A stretch of 60,564 nucleotides of DNA from Alphaproteobacteria bacterium (GTDB lineage: Bacteria; Pseudomonadota; Alphaproteobacteria; DSM-16000; Inquilinaceae), in contig JANQIX010000100.1 in NCBI GenBank assembly GCA_028281925.1, positions 1 through 60,564 of the forward strand. The letters run 5' to 3'. Below, in pieces: positions 8,249 to 17,421 of this stretch. The stretch's first letter is position 1, and each line of letters begins with the position of its first letter. The notes under the pieces are model-generated. The model was not told the DNA's origin. It did no database searches and was given only the letters and a program-made list of their open reading frames with translations. Position numbers and translations under genes: made by a program.

Positions 8249-9769
8249 ATGGAGCCGGTGCTGGCCGCTGCGGCGAACGTCTTCGCGCTCGACCATATCG
8301 TCTTCCTGATCGGCGGGGTCTGCATCGGGGTCGTGCTCGGCGCGATCCCGGGACTGTCGGCGACCATGGCGATTGCGCTGGTGATCCCGTTCACGCTCGC
8401 CATGGACCCGGTGCCGGCCCTGCTGATGATGATGGGCGCCTACAAGGGCGGCATCTTCGGCGGCTCCATAGCCGCCATCCTGATCAAGGCGCCGGGAACC
8501 TCGGCCGCCGCTGCCACGGTCGAAGACGGCCATGCCCTGGCACGCCGCGGGCAGGGCCTGAAGGCGCTGAAGGTCTCTCTGTTCGCCTCCGTCATCGGCG
8601 ATACCTTCAGCGATATTGTCCTGATCCTGACGGCAGCACAGCTGGCGCGCGTGGCGCTGCAATTCGGCCCAGTGGAATACGCCGCACTGACCGTCTTTGC
8701 GCTGACCATCGTCGGGTCGGCATCCGGCAAATCGCTGATCAAGGGGCTGGTGGCAGCAGTGGCAGGGCTCAGCCTGGCCCTGGTCGGGCTCGATCCCACC
8801 ACCGGCATGCCGCGGCTCGCCTTCGGCGAGATCAACCTCTATGGCGGGGTCCCACTGCTGGCGCTCTTGATCGGCATCCTGACCATCGCCGAACTGCTGC
8901 GCCAGATCGAGGCGCGTCGGGCCGTGTCCATCGCCCATCTGCCGCCACCGAAGCAGCCTTCGGATTCACGGATCACGCGGGAGGATGCCGGGCTGATGGT
9001 CCGTCCCGTCGTCGGCGGATCGATCCTCGGGACGATCATCGGCATCATTCCCGGCTTGGGGCCGACGCTCGGCGCGTTCCTCGGCTATGACGCGGCGTGG
9101 CGGATGGCCCGCCGACCGGAGAAATTCGGCAAGGGCTCGGTCGAAGGCATTGCCGGGGCGGAGTCCGGCAACAACGCTGTCAGCGGGGCAAACCTGATCC
9201 CGCTTCTGGGCCTGGGCATTCCGGGCGACATCGAAGCCGCGATCCTGATCGGCGCCTTCCTGATCCAGGGACTGACGCCCGGCCCGTTCATCTTTCAAGA
9301 AGCGCCCGAGGTCGTCTACGGCCTCTATATCGGGCTGATCGTCGCCAACATGGTTCTGCTGTGCTTCGGGCTGGTCGCCATACGCGGCTTCACACTGCTT
9401 GCCGGGATCCGTACCGGCCTCCTGTTCCCGACCGTCTTCGTACTGGCCATCGTCGGCACCTACTCTTTCCAGCAGAGCCTCTACGATGTCGGCCTCACCT
9501 TCGCCTTCGGCATCATCGGATATCTGATGGTCAAGGTTGAGATCCCGCGCACGACATTCCTGATCGGCTTCATCCTGGCGCCGCTGTTAGAGGACAATTT
9601 CCGGCGGGCGCTGCAGATCTCGCGCGGCGACTACAGCATCTTTTTCAGCAGCTGGCTGGGCAACGCCTTCTGGATCGCCGCGATCGCGTCGGCGATCTGG
9701 ATCGGCTGGCAGCGGCGCAAACGCGCCGCCCAAATGGAGACGATCGACCGGCAGGACACCACCCGATGA
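8249..9769 (+). CDS. tctA: Tripartite tricarboxylate transporter, large permease TctA family
   Basis: The 506-residue membrane protein has about twelve hydrophobic segments and TctA landmarks: a GAIPGLSATMAIALVIPFT loop near the N-terminus, MMGAYKGGIFGGSIAAILI, and a second copy of the loop, IIGIIPGLGPTLGAFLGY, followed by NNAVSGANLIPLLGLGIPG. It forms the channel of a secondary transporter that takes up tri- or dicarboxylates with a periplasmic binding protein. The ATG follows the ThDP gene stop by one base, and its end overlaps the TctB gene by four bases (ATGA). Substrate cannot be read from sequence. Confidence 0.93.
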   Translation: MEPVLAAAANVFALDHIVFLIGGVCIGVVLGAIPGLSATMAIALVIPFTLAMDPVPALLMMMGAYKGGIFGGSIAAILIKAPGTSAAAATVEDGHALARRGQGLKALKVSLFASVIGDTFSDIVLILTAAQLARVALQFGPVEYAALTVFALTIVGSASGKSLIKGLVAAVAGLSLALVGLDPTTGMPRLAFGEINLYGGVPLLALLIGILTIAELLRQIEARRAVSIAHLPPPKQPSDSRITREDAGLMVRPVVGGSILGTIIGIIPGLGPTLGAFLGYDAAWRMARRPEKFGKGSVEGIAGAESGNNAVSGANLIPLLGLGIPGDIEAAILIGAFLIQGLTPGPFIFQEAPEVVYGLYIGLIVANMVLLCFGLVAIRGFTLLAGIRTGLLFPTVFVLAIVGTYSFQQSLYDVGLTFAFGIIGYLMVKVEIPRTTFLIGFILAPLLEDNFRRALQISRGDYSIFFSSWLGNAFWIAAIASAIWIGWQRRKRAAQMETIDRQDTTR

Positions 9770-10236
9770 TTTCGTTCAGCCGCCGCACACTGGAAGTCGC
9801 CACCGCGATCGCCGTCGGAACCATCCCGGTCGTGCTCTACACCACGGTCTTCGACCGCGAGATCCCACGCAGCGTGCCGGGGGATATCGATGCCCGCGTC
9901 TATCCGGACGCCCTTATCTACATCTGGTTCGGCCTGACCGTAGCCCACATCCTGGAAGCGCTCTTCGCCGACAGAACGCAGCGCATAACGATCCGCAGCG
10001 ACGCGTTTGCCCATGCCGGGAAGATGTTCCTGATCATCGGCGGCGGCTTTCTCCTGCTGGTCTTCGTAGGCTACATCTTCGCCGGATTCTTCTACATCGT
10101 TGCCTTCGCATACATCCTGAACGAACGCAGCCGCATGGTCTGGCTGGTGGCCGCCATCGTGCCTGTCGCGGTCTACCTGTTCCTGGAAGCGACGCTTGAG
10201 GTCCGGTTGCCAACCGTCCTAGACCTCTGGCGATAA
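9766..10236 (+). CDS. tctB: Tripartite tricarboxylate transporter, small permease TctB family
   Basis: A 156-residue protein with four hydrophobic segments (around residues 10-30, 45-65, 80-115 and 125-150), including MFLIIGGGFLLLVFVGYIFA. Size, topology and the four-base overlap with the TctA gene fit TctB, the poorly conserved small membrane subunit. Sequence alone would be a weak call; position makes it good. The usual gene order is C-B-A, whereas here it is A-B-C. Confidence 0.85.
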   Translation: MISFSRRTLEVATAIAVGTIPVVLYTTVFDREIPRSVPGDIDARVYPDALIYIWFGLTVAHILEALFADRTQRITIRSDAFAHAGKMFLIIGGGFLLLVFVGYIFAGFFYIVAFAYILNERSRMVWLVAAIVPVAVYLFLEATLEVRLPTVLDLWR

Positions 10237-10283
10237 CCGTGCTCGCGGACATGAATCATCGCCTGGACGCCTCGAAAATTTCC

Positions 10284-10294
10284 TATATGATATA
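10284..10294 (+). promoter_or_regulatory. Putative GntR operator, copy 3
   Basis: TATATGATATA lies 29 bases before the TctC-family ATG and runs into TATAAGAT, a plausible -10 element. A repressor bound here would block RNA polymerase. The separate promoter would allow the binding protein to be made in excess of the permeases. Confidence 0.55.
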
Positions 10295-10322
10295 TAAGAT
10301 AAACAGGAACAGGGAGGTCGCC

Positions 10323-11336
10323 ATGACCGGATTTTGCCGATCGACGCATCGCTCATCCCCGCGGGGTTCGTCGCCGCGGCGCGCGCATGCACTTGGCACG
10401 GCAGCCTTCTGCCTCACCGCCGCCATGGTCGCGCTGGGGCAGCCGCAGGCCGCCGACGCGTTCCCGGAACGGGAAATCACACTGATCGTCAACTACGGTG
10501 CCGGCGGCAGCACAGACCTTTCGGCCCGCGTGCTGGCGGATGCGGCGGAGGAGATCCTGGGCCAGCCGATCCGCGTGGAAAACCGGACGGGCGGATCGGG
10601 CACGGTTGGCCCCACCTTCATCGCCAATGCCGATCCGGACGGCTACACCATCGGTGTCGCCAGCTTCAGCCCCATGGCCGTGACACCGCACCTGCAAGAG
10701 GTGCCCTACACGCTCGACAGCTTCGCTTTCATCGTCGGCTATGCGCGCTATCGGTCCGGCCTTGCCGTCAGCACGGAGTCGGAATTCGAGACGCTGGAGC
10801 AACTGCTTGAGGCCGCGCGCAGTGAGCCCCTGACCTATGCAACCACCAGCTCGCAAGAAGACGTACTGATGGCGCGGCTGAGCCGGGCGACCGGCGCCAG
10901 TTTCGACCGGGTCAGCTACCGCTCGGGCCAGGAGTCGGTGACGGCCGTGATCTCCGGCGTGGTCGACGTGGTGGCGGAAAACCCACTGAACGTCGTTCCG
11001 CATGTACATAACGGCACGCTGCGCCTGCTGGCCTCGGTCGCCTCCGTCCGTCTGTTTGAGATGCCGGAGATCCCGACCCTGCAGGAACAGGGGGTCGATG
11101 TGGTCAGCGAGAGCTATGCCGGCCTTGCCGCTCCGGCCGGCACCCCACCGGAGATCGTCGCCGTCCTGGAAAACGCGTTCTCCGAGGCCCTCAATGACGA
11201 GACGGTGCAGCAGACCATGCGGGATCTCGGGATGGAGCCGGTCTATCTCTCCTCAGGCGACTACCGCACGCTGCTGGAAGAGGGGCGCGAAGCCATGGCG
11301 ACCGATCTGGCCGAGATCGGCCTGATAGACAATTGA
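10323..11336 (+). CDS. tctC: Tripartite tricarboxylate transporter substrate-binding protein, TctC/Bug family
   Basis: The start at 10323 is preferred because AGGGAGG lies 5 bases before it and it leads into a long basic then hydrophobic export signal ending near AADAFPER. An in-frame start at 10239 would place the putative operator inside the gene. The mature part has Bug-family landmarks: REITLIVNYGAGGSTDLSAR, a glycine-rich loop RTGGSGTVGPTFI, ADPDGYTIGVAS and, late, YAGLAAPAGTPPEIV. It captures an organic acid in the periplasm for TctAB. Bug proteins bind many carboxylates, so the ligand is open. Confidence 0.9.
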   Translation: MTGFCRSTHRSSPRGSSPRRAHALGTAAFCLTAAMVALGQPQAADAFPEREITLIVNYGAGGSTDLSARVLADAAEEILGQPIRVENRTGGSGTVGPTFIANADPDGYTIGVASFSPMAVTPHLQEVPYTLDSFAFIVGYARYRSGLAVSTESEFETLEQLLEAARSEPLTYATTSSQEDVLMARLSRATGASFDRVSYRSGQESVTAVISGVVDVVAENPLNVVPHVHNGTLRLLASVASVRLFEMPEIPTLQEQGVDVVSESYAGLAAPAGTPPEIVAVLENAFSEALNDETVQQTMRDLGMEPVYLSSGDYRTLLEEGREAMATDLAEIGLIDN

Positions 11337-11427
11337 TCGGACAGGCGGCTACCCCCTTGCCGATGATGGAGTCGCCGCCCCTCGGCTTCCAGGCTTGAGT
11401 GAGAGATCAAGAGGGATCGCTGGACCG

Positions 11428-12198
11428 ATGACCGAAGAGGAAGGCGTCGCCGTGGTAACCGGCGGATCTGCGGGCATCGGTCTGGCGATCGTCGAGCGGC
11501 TGCTCCAGACCGGCTACCGCGTTGCCTATTGCAGCCGCAATCCCGATCGGTTGACGGCGGCAGAGCGCTTCCTGGCGACCCGGCATCCGGACGCACAGTG
11601 TCTCGCTCGCGCCGTCGACCTCCGGGTGAGCGCTCAGATCCCGCAGTACTTCGACGACGTTGCCGCCGCGCTGGGGTCTGTCTCTGTGCTGATCAACAAT
11701 GCGGGCATCTCGCCCAAGGTGGACGGCAGGCGCGTGCCCTTCCACCAAGTCACGCAGGACGAATGGCAGGATGTCCTGGCGGTCAACCTGACTGGGGCGA
11801 TGCTGTGCACGCAGGCCGTGCTGCCAGGGATGCTGGAGAGACGCTTCGGACGGGTGATCATGATCGGGTCGAGCGCCGCACGGACGCTACCGCGTTTTGC
11901 CGGGTCGGCCTATGTGGCCTCCAAGGCGGCGCTGTCGGGGCTGACGCGATCGTTGGCGGGCGAATACGGGGCCTACGGTATCACCGCGAACACGGTGGCG
12001 CCCGGCAACGTCGCAAGCGGTATGACCGGCGATCCCGGTTCGACCCAGAACCGGGAGGCTGCATCGCGCATCCCATTGGGCCGCGTCGGCGAGCCCCCCG
12101 ATATCGCCGGCATCGTCGCTTTCCTCTGCTCGCGGGAGGCCGCGTTCATCAACGGCGCCACGATAGACGCCACCGGCGGCGAGTACGTGACGGCATGA
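11428..12198 (+). CDS. Short-chain dehydrogenase/reductase (SDR), classical type
   Basis: The product (256 residues from the ATG at 11428, with GAGGGAT about 12 bases upstream) shows the classical SDR set: TGGSAGIG for the dinucleotide, LINNAGISPK, a catalytic serine in MIGSSAA, YVASK for the Tyr-Lys pair, and a C-terminal PGNVASGM. It should oxidise an alcohol or reduce a ketone, such as a hydroxy acid intermediate. A TTG at 11395 would extend it by 11 residues. Its last bases overlap the M81-family gene (ATGA). Confidence 0.9.
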   Translation: MTEEEGVAVVTGGSAGIGLAIVERLLQTGYRVAYCSRNPDRLTAAERFLATRHPDAQCLARAVDLRVSAQIPQYFDDVAAALGSVSVLINNAGISPKVDGRRVPFHQVTQDEWQDVLAVNLTGAMLCTQAVLPGMLERRFGRVIMIGSSAARTLPRFAGSAYVASKAALSGLTRSLAGEYGAYGITANTVAPGNVASGMTGDPGSTQNREAASRIPLGRVGEPPDIAGIVAFLCSREAAFINGATIDATGGEYVTA

Positions 12199-13727
12199 CG
12201 GCGCGCCCCCGCATTCTGGTCGGCGGCCTGTTCCATGAAGGCCACAGTTTCAGCAACCTCACCACCGGCTGGGCCAACTTGACCGTCACTCGCGGCGCGG
12301 AATTGGCAGCCGTGGCGCTGAACGCCGGCTCAATCCTGGGCGGTGCCGTGCGCGCGCTGACAAAGGCAGGCGCAGAGATCGTCGGCGCCGTATCGGCAGC
12401 AGCGCCGCCGGGCGGCCCCATCGTCGGCGACGTATTCCGGGCATTGCGCGATGAAGTCGCGGACGCCGCACGGGCCACGCGGCCTGACGGCGTGTTCCTG
12501 GAGCTGCATGGCGCCACGGCGATCGAAGGGCTGGACGACGGCGAAGGGGACCTGCTGCGGGCGGTCCGCACTGCCATGCCGCCGGGTGTGCCGATCGCCA
12601 CGGCCTTGGACCTGCACGCCCATCCCACCCCAGCGATGCTCTCCGCCGCGGATGTCTGCATCGCCTGCAAAGAGAACCCGCATTCCGACTATGCCGATGC
12701 CGGAGCCAAGGCGGCCCGCATGTTGCTCTCGCTTGTTGCGGGCCGGCCGCGGCCCGTCACGACAGCCGTCTGGATGCCGCTGATCCTGGGTCACCGCCTG
12801 GAGACCGCCGGCGGCCCGCTGGCAGAGGTCCATGCCCAGCGCCGTAGCATCGAAGCCCGCACGCCCGACATCCTGGACATCTCCATCTACAACACGACCG
12901 CCTATCTGGATGCCGCGGGCGCCGGTCAGTGCGTGACGGTGACGACCGCCGGGAACATCGACACCGCCTCCGCCGCCGCAACAGAGTTGGCGGCAGCCCT
13001 GTGGGACCGCCGGGACGCCTTCGAAGGGACCCTGACACCGCTCGATGACGCGCTCAGCCAGGCGGCGTCAGCCAGCCGTGAGGGACGTCCGCTGGTGCTC
13101 GGCGATCACGGCGACCGGGTGCTGGCCGGCACGCCTGGGGATTCGACACTGATCCTGCGGACCGTTCTGACCGACTGGCCACAGCTTCGAGCGGCCATTC
13201 CGGTCACCGATCCGGACGCGGCCCGGGCAGCTGCGGCGTCAGGGATCGGTTCGGTGGTGCGACTGTCCGTCGGCGGTCGGCTGTCAACGGACGGCCGGCC
13301 GGTAGAGGCCGACTGGCGCGTGGTGCGCCACGGCAACGGCCGCTTCGTCCAGCAGGGGCCGTTCCATGCCGGATTGCCGGCGAATCTCGGAGAGACGGTG
13401 GTTCTGGAAACCGGCAACGTTACGGCGATCGTCACCTCCCTGCCCGGCTGCACCCAGGACCCAGAGGCATTCGTCAGCAACGGTGTCGATCCGAGCGACT
13501 ACGACATCGTCGTCAGCAAGTCCGGCTATCACTTCCGGCTTTCCTTTGCCGGGGTCGGTCCCTGCATGGTGGTCGACACGCCGGGCCTTTCGAACTACCG
13601 GCCCGGCCTCTTCGGCTACCGGCATCGGCGCCCCTGCTATCCGGAAGACCGGATCGACACGCCGCCGCTCACGGTAATGCACTTCGGCGGGCAGGCGGCC
13701 ACCGCGGCGCCGCAGCGGGTGTCATGA
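12195..13727 (+). CDS. M81-family metallohydrolase (MlrC-like)
   Basis: The 510-residue protein opens with PRILVGGLFHEGHSFSN and contains FLELHGATAIEG, TALDLHAHPTPAML and CKENPHSDYADAGAKAARML, the conserved blocks of peptidase family M81, whose named member is microcystinase MlrC. The C-terminal half has DHGDRVLAGTPGDSTLILR and FRLSFAGVGPCMVVDTPG. Histidines and acids in these blocks should bind zinc. Family members often sit in operons for unusual amides and lactams, so amide or peptide-bond hydrolysis is likely, but the substrate is unknown. Its start overlaps the SDR stop by four bases and its stop overlaps the aminotransferase start by four. Confidence 0.9.
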   Translation: MTARPRILVGGLFHEGHSFSNLTTGWANLTVTRGAELAAVALNAGSILGGAVRALTKAGAEIVGAVSAAAPPGGPIVGDVFRALRDEVADAARATRPDGVFLELHGATAIEGLDDGEGDLLRAVRTAMPPGVPIATALDLHAHPTPAMLSAADVCIACKENPHSDYADAGAKAARMLLSLVAGRPRPVTTAVWMPLILGHRLETAGGPLAEVHAQRRSIEARTPDILDISIYNTTAYLDAAGAGQCVTVTTAGNIDTASAAATELAAALWDRRDAFEGTLTPLDDALSQAASASREGRPLVLGDHGDRVLAGTPGDSTLILRTVLTDWPQLRAAIPVTDPDAARAAAASGIGSVVRLSVGGRLSTDGRPVEADWRVVRHGNGRFVQQGPFHAGLPANLGETVVLETGNVTAIVTSLPGCTQDPEAFVSNGVDPSDYDIVVSKSGYHFRLSFAGVGPCMVVDTPGLSNYRPGLFGYRHRRPCYPEDRIDTPPLTVMHFGGQAATAAPQRVS

Positions 13728-15139
13728 GCGAGGGGCAACAGGATAGGGGGACCATGTCCACATCCGTTCCTTTCCGTTCCCATCAAAGCAGGAACGGCTA
13801 CGGTGCTCCGTCGATCGGACCCCGATCGAGGGCGGCCTTCACGCGCGCCCACGGAGTGTTTCCCGACGGGACGACACGGGTGACGGTGGAGCGGGACCCG
13901 ATACCGCGCTACGCGGCGACTGGGCATGGGGCGTATCTGTTCGATGTGGATGGGCGGCGGCTGCTCGACCTCAACAACAACTTCACCACGCTGATCCACG
14001 GCCATGCGTTTGCCCCGGTGGTGGAGGCCGTGACGCGGCAGCTCTCGCTGGGCTCATGCTACGCCAGCCCGACGGAGGCGGAGATCGATTTGGCGGAGCT
14101 GATCTGCGCTCGCGTCCCGGGGCTGGACCGGATGCGGATCGTCAATACCGGCAGCGAAGCCGTGATGTTTGCCATCAAGGCCGCGAGGGCGCTGACCGGT
14201 AAGCCGGGCATCGCCAAGATCGAAGGTGCCTATCACGGAAACTATGACTGGGCGGAGGTAAGCCAGGCGACGTCTCCCGCCGTCTGGGGCGACGCCGATG
14301 CCCCTGAGTCTGTGCCGTTCTACGCCGGCATGCCTCGGTCGATACTGGACCAAGTCACCATCCTGCGGGCAGGAGATCCGGACGCTGCGCGCCGGCGCCT
14401 CGCGGAGCGAGCAGAGACAATCGCGTGCGTGCTGATCGACCCCATGGCCAGCCGCGCCGGCCTGATCCCGCCCGATCCCGCCTTCATCGCCGCCGTGCAA
14501 GAGACGGCCCGCGCTTACGGCCTCCTGATCGTCAGCGACGAGGTGCTGAATTTCCGCCAGTCCTACCAAGGTGCGTCCGCCCGCTATGGGCTGCAGCCGG
14601 ATCTGTTCGCCATCGGCAAGATCATCGGCGGCGGTCTGCCGATCGGCGCGGTGGGCGGAAGCCGCGAGGCGATGGCTGTCTTCGATGCCGAAGGCAAGCG
14701 GCCGTTGGTTCCCCAGGGCGGAACCTTCTCCGCAAATCCACTGTCGATGGTCGCGGGACTCGCCGCCATGCAGGCGCTTGATGAGGCGGCTTTTGCCCAT
14801 CTGGCGCATCTTGGCGACACACTGCGCGCCCGGCTGACCGATCGAATTGCGCGGCGGCAGGCACCGTTCTGCGTCACCGGGGCGGCGTCCCTGTTTCGCA
14901 TCCATGCCAAGGTTCGCCCCCCGCGCGATTACCGAGAGTCTTTCTCGACACCACGGGAAGCCGCCGTTCTTGACGACCTGACACGGTTCTTTGGGGCCGA
15001 GGGCATCATTCTGCCCAAGGCAGCGGCCGCGTGCCTGTCGACGCCGATGACCGAGGGCGAGATCGACATGATCGTCGGCGTCTTCGACCGGTTCCTGGAG
15101 ACGAGGGCCGATGCGCTTGCTGAACTGGGGAAACCCTAG
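13724..15139 (+). CDS. Class III PLP-dependent aminotransferase, glutamate-1-semialdehyde aminomutase-like
   Basis: The 471-residue protein has fold-type I class III features: DVDGRRLLDLNNNFTTLIHG, NTGSEAVMFAIKAARALTGK, EGAYHGNYDW, VSDEVLNFR and the PLP lysine in FAIGKIIGGGLPIGAVGG (K299 counting from 13724). The closest family by eye is HemL-like, but catabolic context argues against haem synthesis; such paralogues act on beta- or omega-amino acids. The start at 13724 overlaps the M81 gene stop by four bases. An alternative ATG at 13754, after AGGATAGGGG, is equally good. It may move the amino group freed by the hydrolases. Confidence 0.87.
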   Translation: MSEGQQDRGTMSTSVPFRSHQSRNGYGAPSIGPRSRAAFTRAHGVFPDGTTRVTVERDPIPRYAATGHGAYLFDVDGRRLLDLNNNFTTLIHGHAFAPVVEAVTRQLSLGSCYASPTEAEIDLAELICARVPGLDRMRIVNTGSEAVMFAIKAARALTGKPGIAKIEGAYHGNYDWAEVSQATSPAVWGDADAPESVPFYAGMPRSILDQVTILRAGDPDAARRRLAERAETIACVLIDPMASRAGLIPPDPAFIAAVQETARAYGLLIVSDEVLNFRQSYQGASARYGLQPDLFAIGKIIGGGLPIGAVGGSREAMAVFDAEGKRPLVPQGGTFSANPLSMVAGLAAMQALDEAAFAHLAHLGDTLRARLTDRIARRQAPFCVTGAASLFRIHAKVRPPRDYRESFSTPREAAVLDDLTRFFGAEGIILPKAAAACLSTPMTEGEIDMIVGVFDRFLETRADALAELGKP

Positions 15140-15142
15140 GCC

Positions 15143-16534
15143 GTGGCCGCCGCGCCCCCGCAGGCCAGTCCGGAAGTCTGCGATCTCCTGATCGACAACG
15201 CTGTCGTCATGACTCTCGACGGTGCCGACACCGTCATCGCCGATGGGGCGGTGGCCGTCCATCAGGGCCACATCGCCGCGGTTGGCAACCGCGCGGACGT
15301 CACGGCGCGTTGCCGGCCGGAGACCGTGATCGACGCCGCCGGTGCGATCGTGCATCCGGGGTTCATCGAAGCCCATATCCACATCACCCAACACACCGCG
15401 CGCAGCGTCCTGCCCCGGATGTCCGGCACGGCTCTCACAATGGGTCACTGGAAGGGGGAGATCGCGGCCGAAGACGAGTACGCCAGCACCGCGCTGGCGG
15501 CCGTCGAGTTGCTGAAATGCGGATATACGGCATTTGTCGACCCCGGCACGGTGTTCGAACCGGACGCCGCGGCGGCGGCTGCTAAGGATATCGGCATTCG
15601 GGCATGGCTGACCGACCCTTATGTCGCCGACAGCCCGGACGCGCTTGCCCGCCGCCTGCCGGGTCTGGTCAGCGACAGCTTCCTGAAGCGATGGCCGAAG
15701 GACCGTGATGCGGCGATGGCCCGCCTCGGGTCGCAGCTTCACCGCAATGCGGCGCCGAACGCGCTGGTGCGGGGCTATATCGGCCTCTATGGAGAGGACA
15801 CGGCGTCGCCGGAACTCCACCGCGCGGCCCTGGATCTTGCTCGGCATCGGGGCGTCCAGTTTCAGCAACATCTCGGCTATGAGCCCCACGCCTATCGGCA
15901 GGCGGAGGCAGCCGTTGGCGGATCCTTGATCGCATGTCTCGAAGCCCAGGGGCTCCTCGCACCGGATGTGACGTTCATCCATATGAACGTGCTGCGGGCT
16001 GAGGATATCGCCATCCTCGCGCGCTGCGGCGTGGCGCTGGTCTGGTGCCCCTACGGCCAGCTTGGAATGATGGGTCATGGCGGTGTCGAAGGGCGGATGC
16101 CCGAGGCCGCCCGTGCCGGCATTGCCGTGGGCCTCGCCAGCGATATCGCCCGCGGCTTCAACTTCGACGACCTCGGCACTCTGGCCATGCTGGCCGCCGG
16201 CGCAACCGGCTGCCCGGCGACGCCGCAGCAGATCCTGAGGATGCGCACGCTCGGCGCCGCCGCCACCATCGGAGCGGCCGATCAGATCGGCAGCATCGAA
16301 CCGGGCAAGCTGGCCGACATCGTGATCCGCCGACGAGACGACACAGACGGCATCGGCATCGACAGCGCCTTCGAAGTTGCCCTGCTGGGGCGCCGCACAT
16401 CGATCGACACGGTTCTGGTCGGCGGCAGATGCGTCGTCTCGGGCGGACGTGTCCTGGCGATGGACGAAGGCGGGGTGATCACCGCCGCCCGCCGGTCCGC
16501 AAGAGGGATTGCAGCCCGCATCGGTCTGGGCTGA
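15143..16534 (+). CDS. Amidohydrolase-superfamily protein, Atz/Trz (chlorohydrolase/deaminase) group
   Basis: The 463-residue protein starts at a GTG three bases after the aminotransferase stop. It has a small beta domain (DLLIDNAVVMTL), the metal-binding HxH in HPGFIEAHIHITQH, further histidines in QFQQHLGYEPH and TFIHMNVL, and the acidic ligand in GLASDIARG, ending with GSIEPGKLADIVI. This is the deaminase/hydrolase subgroup containing atrazine-type and cytosine-type enzymes. It probably removes an amine or opens a heterocycle. It ends the operon; 158 bases follow before the next gene. Confidence 0.88.
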   Translation: MAAAPPQASPEVCDLLIDNAVVMTLDGADTVIADGAVAVHQGHIAAVGNRADVTARCRPETVIDAAGAIVHPGFIEAHIHITQHTARSVLPRMSGTALTMGHWKGEIAAEDEYASTALAAVELLKCGYTAFVDPGTVFEPDAAAAAAKDIGIRAWLTDPYVADSPDALARRLPGLVSDSFLKRWPKDRDAAMARLGSQLHRNAAPNALVRGYIGLYGEDTASPELHRAALDLARHRGVQFQQHLGYEPHAYRQAEAAVGGSLIACLEAQGLLAPDVTFIHMNVLRAEDIAILARCGVALVWCPYGQLGMMGHGGVEGRMPEAARAGIAVGLASDIARGFNFDDLGTLAMLAAGATGCPATPQQILRMRTLGAAATIGAADQIGSIEPGKLADIVIRRRDDTDGIGIDSAFEVALLGRRTSIDTVLVGGRCVVSGGRVLAMDEGGVITAARRSARGIAARIGLG

Positions 16535-16692
16535 GCTTCTCCACCGACCGACGCTGATCTTCGGCATTTCCGGATACCGGCGGCGATCCGCACCCACACG
16601 CCTGGCTCGGTTTTTGGGTCAACGTTTTCTAAACAGGGTACCTGTCAGTTTTCGCAAATCGATGCCCACGCAGTCACCCAGGAGAACCAGCC

Positions 16693-17412
16693 ATGGCTTC
16701 GCTGCCCCTGCGCTATCTGCAAGTCACGATCAATCTGCCCAACAACGCACAGCTGAACCAGATGTTCGCCCAGTATATGCGTGAACTACTCCCCACCTTC
16801 GAAGAGAAACCTTGGCCCGGATGGACGCTTTTCCTCTCCGCAACGCGCAAGCCTGGTCAGGATCCGTCAAGTGAAGGTCATACGCCGGATTTCCAACAGT
16901 ACCTGCATATCTGGCGCGTGCGCGACTACAATACCCTACCCTTTATCATGGAGTATTTCGACGACGATGAAATCTACCGTCAACTCGATGGCATGGTGTT
17001 GCGGGAGGTCCAGGACTTCGTCGGCGCATTGCAATACAATCCGCAGTCCACTAACCCGAATTTCGAACTGCCCACCAGGACAAAGTATTACCTGCACGTC
17101 ACGTTCGATGTGGTCGTGGATTCCGAAGCCCTCTCGCAGTTCGAGACGTTCATGATCGATACCATCGAAGATCCGAACAGCCAGATGGTGAAAGAGTACG
17201 GCTTCAACTTCGTGCAAGGGTCTTATGCTCAGACAGGTTTGTTGCGCCGATACTTCCATGTCTGGGCGACGCCGTCGTCGCTGCCGCCGGCGCAGGATGC
17301 CGTTACCTGGCTCGCCCAGCAAACGGCCGTGAAAAACGCCATGAATCCGGCTATCAAGGACAATCCGCAATGGGCCCTCTGGGAGCCCATCCACTATCTC
17401 GCAACGGATTAG
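16693..17412 (+). CDS. Uncharacterised protein made of two similar alpha/beta halves
   Basis: I do not recognise this 239-residue soluble protein. It appears to be an internal duplication. Residues 6 to about 120 and 130 to 236 each open with a beta strand (RYLQVTINL; YYLHVTFDVVV) and include a strand of the type YLHIWRV or YFHVWAT followed by an amphipathic helix. That order suggests two ferredoxin-like (dimeric alpha/beta barrel) units. There is no signal peptide or membrane segment. AGGAGAACCAGCC precedes the ATG. It is nine bases upstream of the large kinase gene in the same direction, so it may be the kinase's partner or target, or take part in the oppositely transcribed YcaO-TfuA pathway. 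Confidence 0.75.
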   Translation: MASLPLRYLQVTINLPNNAQLNQMFAQYMRELLPTFEEKPWPGWTLFLSATRKPGQDPSSEGHTPDFQQYLHIWRVRDYNTLPFIMEYFDDDEIYRQLDGMVLREVQDFVGALQYNPQSTNPNFELPTRTKYYLHVTFDVVVDSEALSQFETFMIDTIEDPNSQMVKEYGFNFVQGSYAQTGLLRRYFHVWATPSSLPPAQDAVTWLAQQTAVKNAMNPAIKDNPQWALWEPIHYLATD

Positions 17413-17421
17413 CCATCCCGT

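Noticed and set aside
13724..15139. Aminotransferase as the haem-biosynthesis enzyme HemL
   Set aside because: It is embedded in a catabolic operon with hydrolases and a transporter; the class III motifs alone do not show glutamate-1-semialdehyde specificity.
14054..16597. 847-codon minus-strand open frame over the aminotransferase and amidohydrolase genes
   Set aside because: Composition is that of a high-GC antisense shadow with no motif, while both plus-strand genes have complete active-site motifs.
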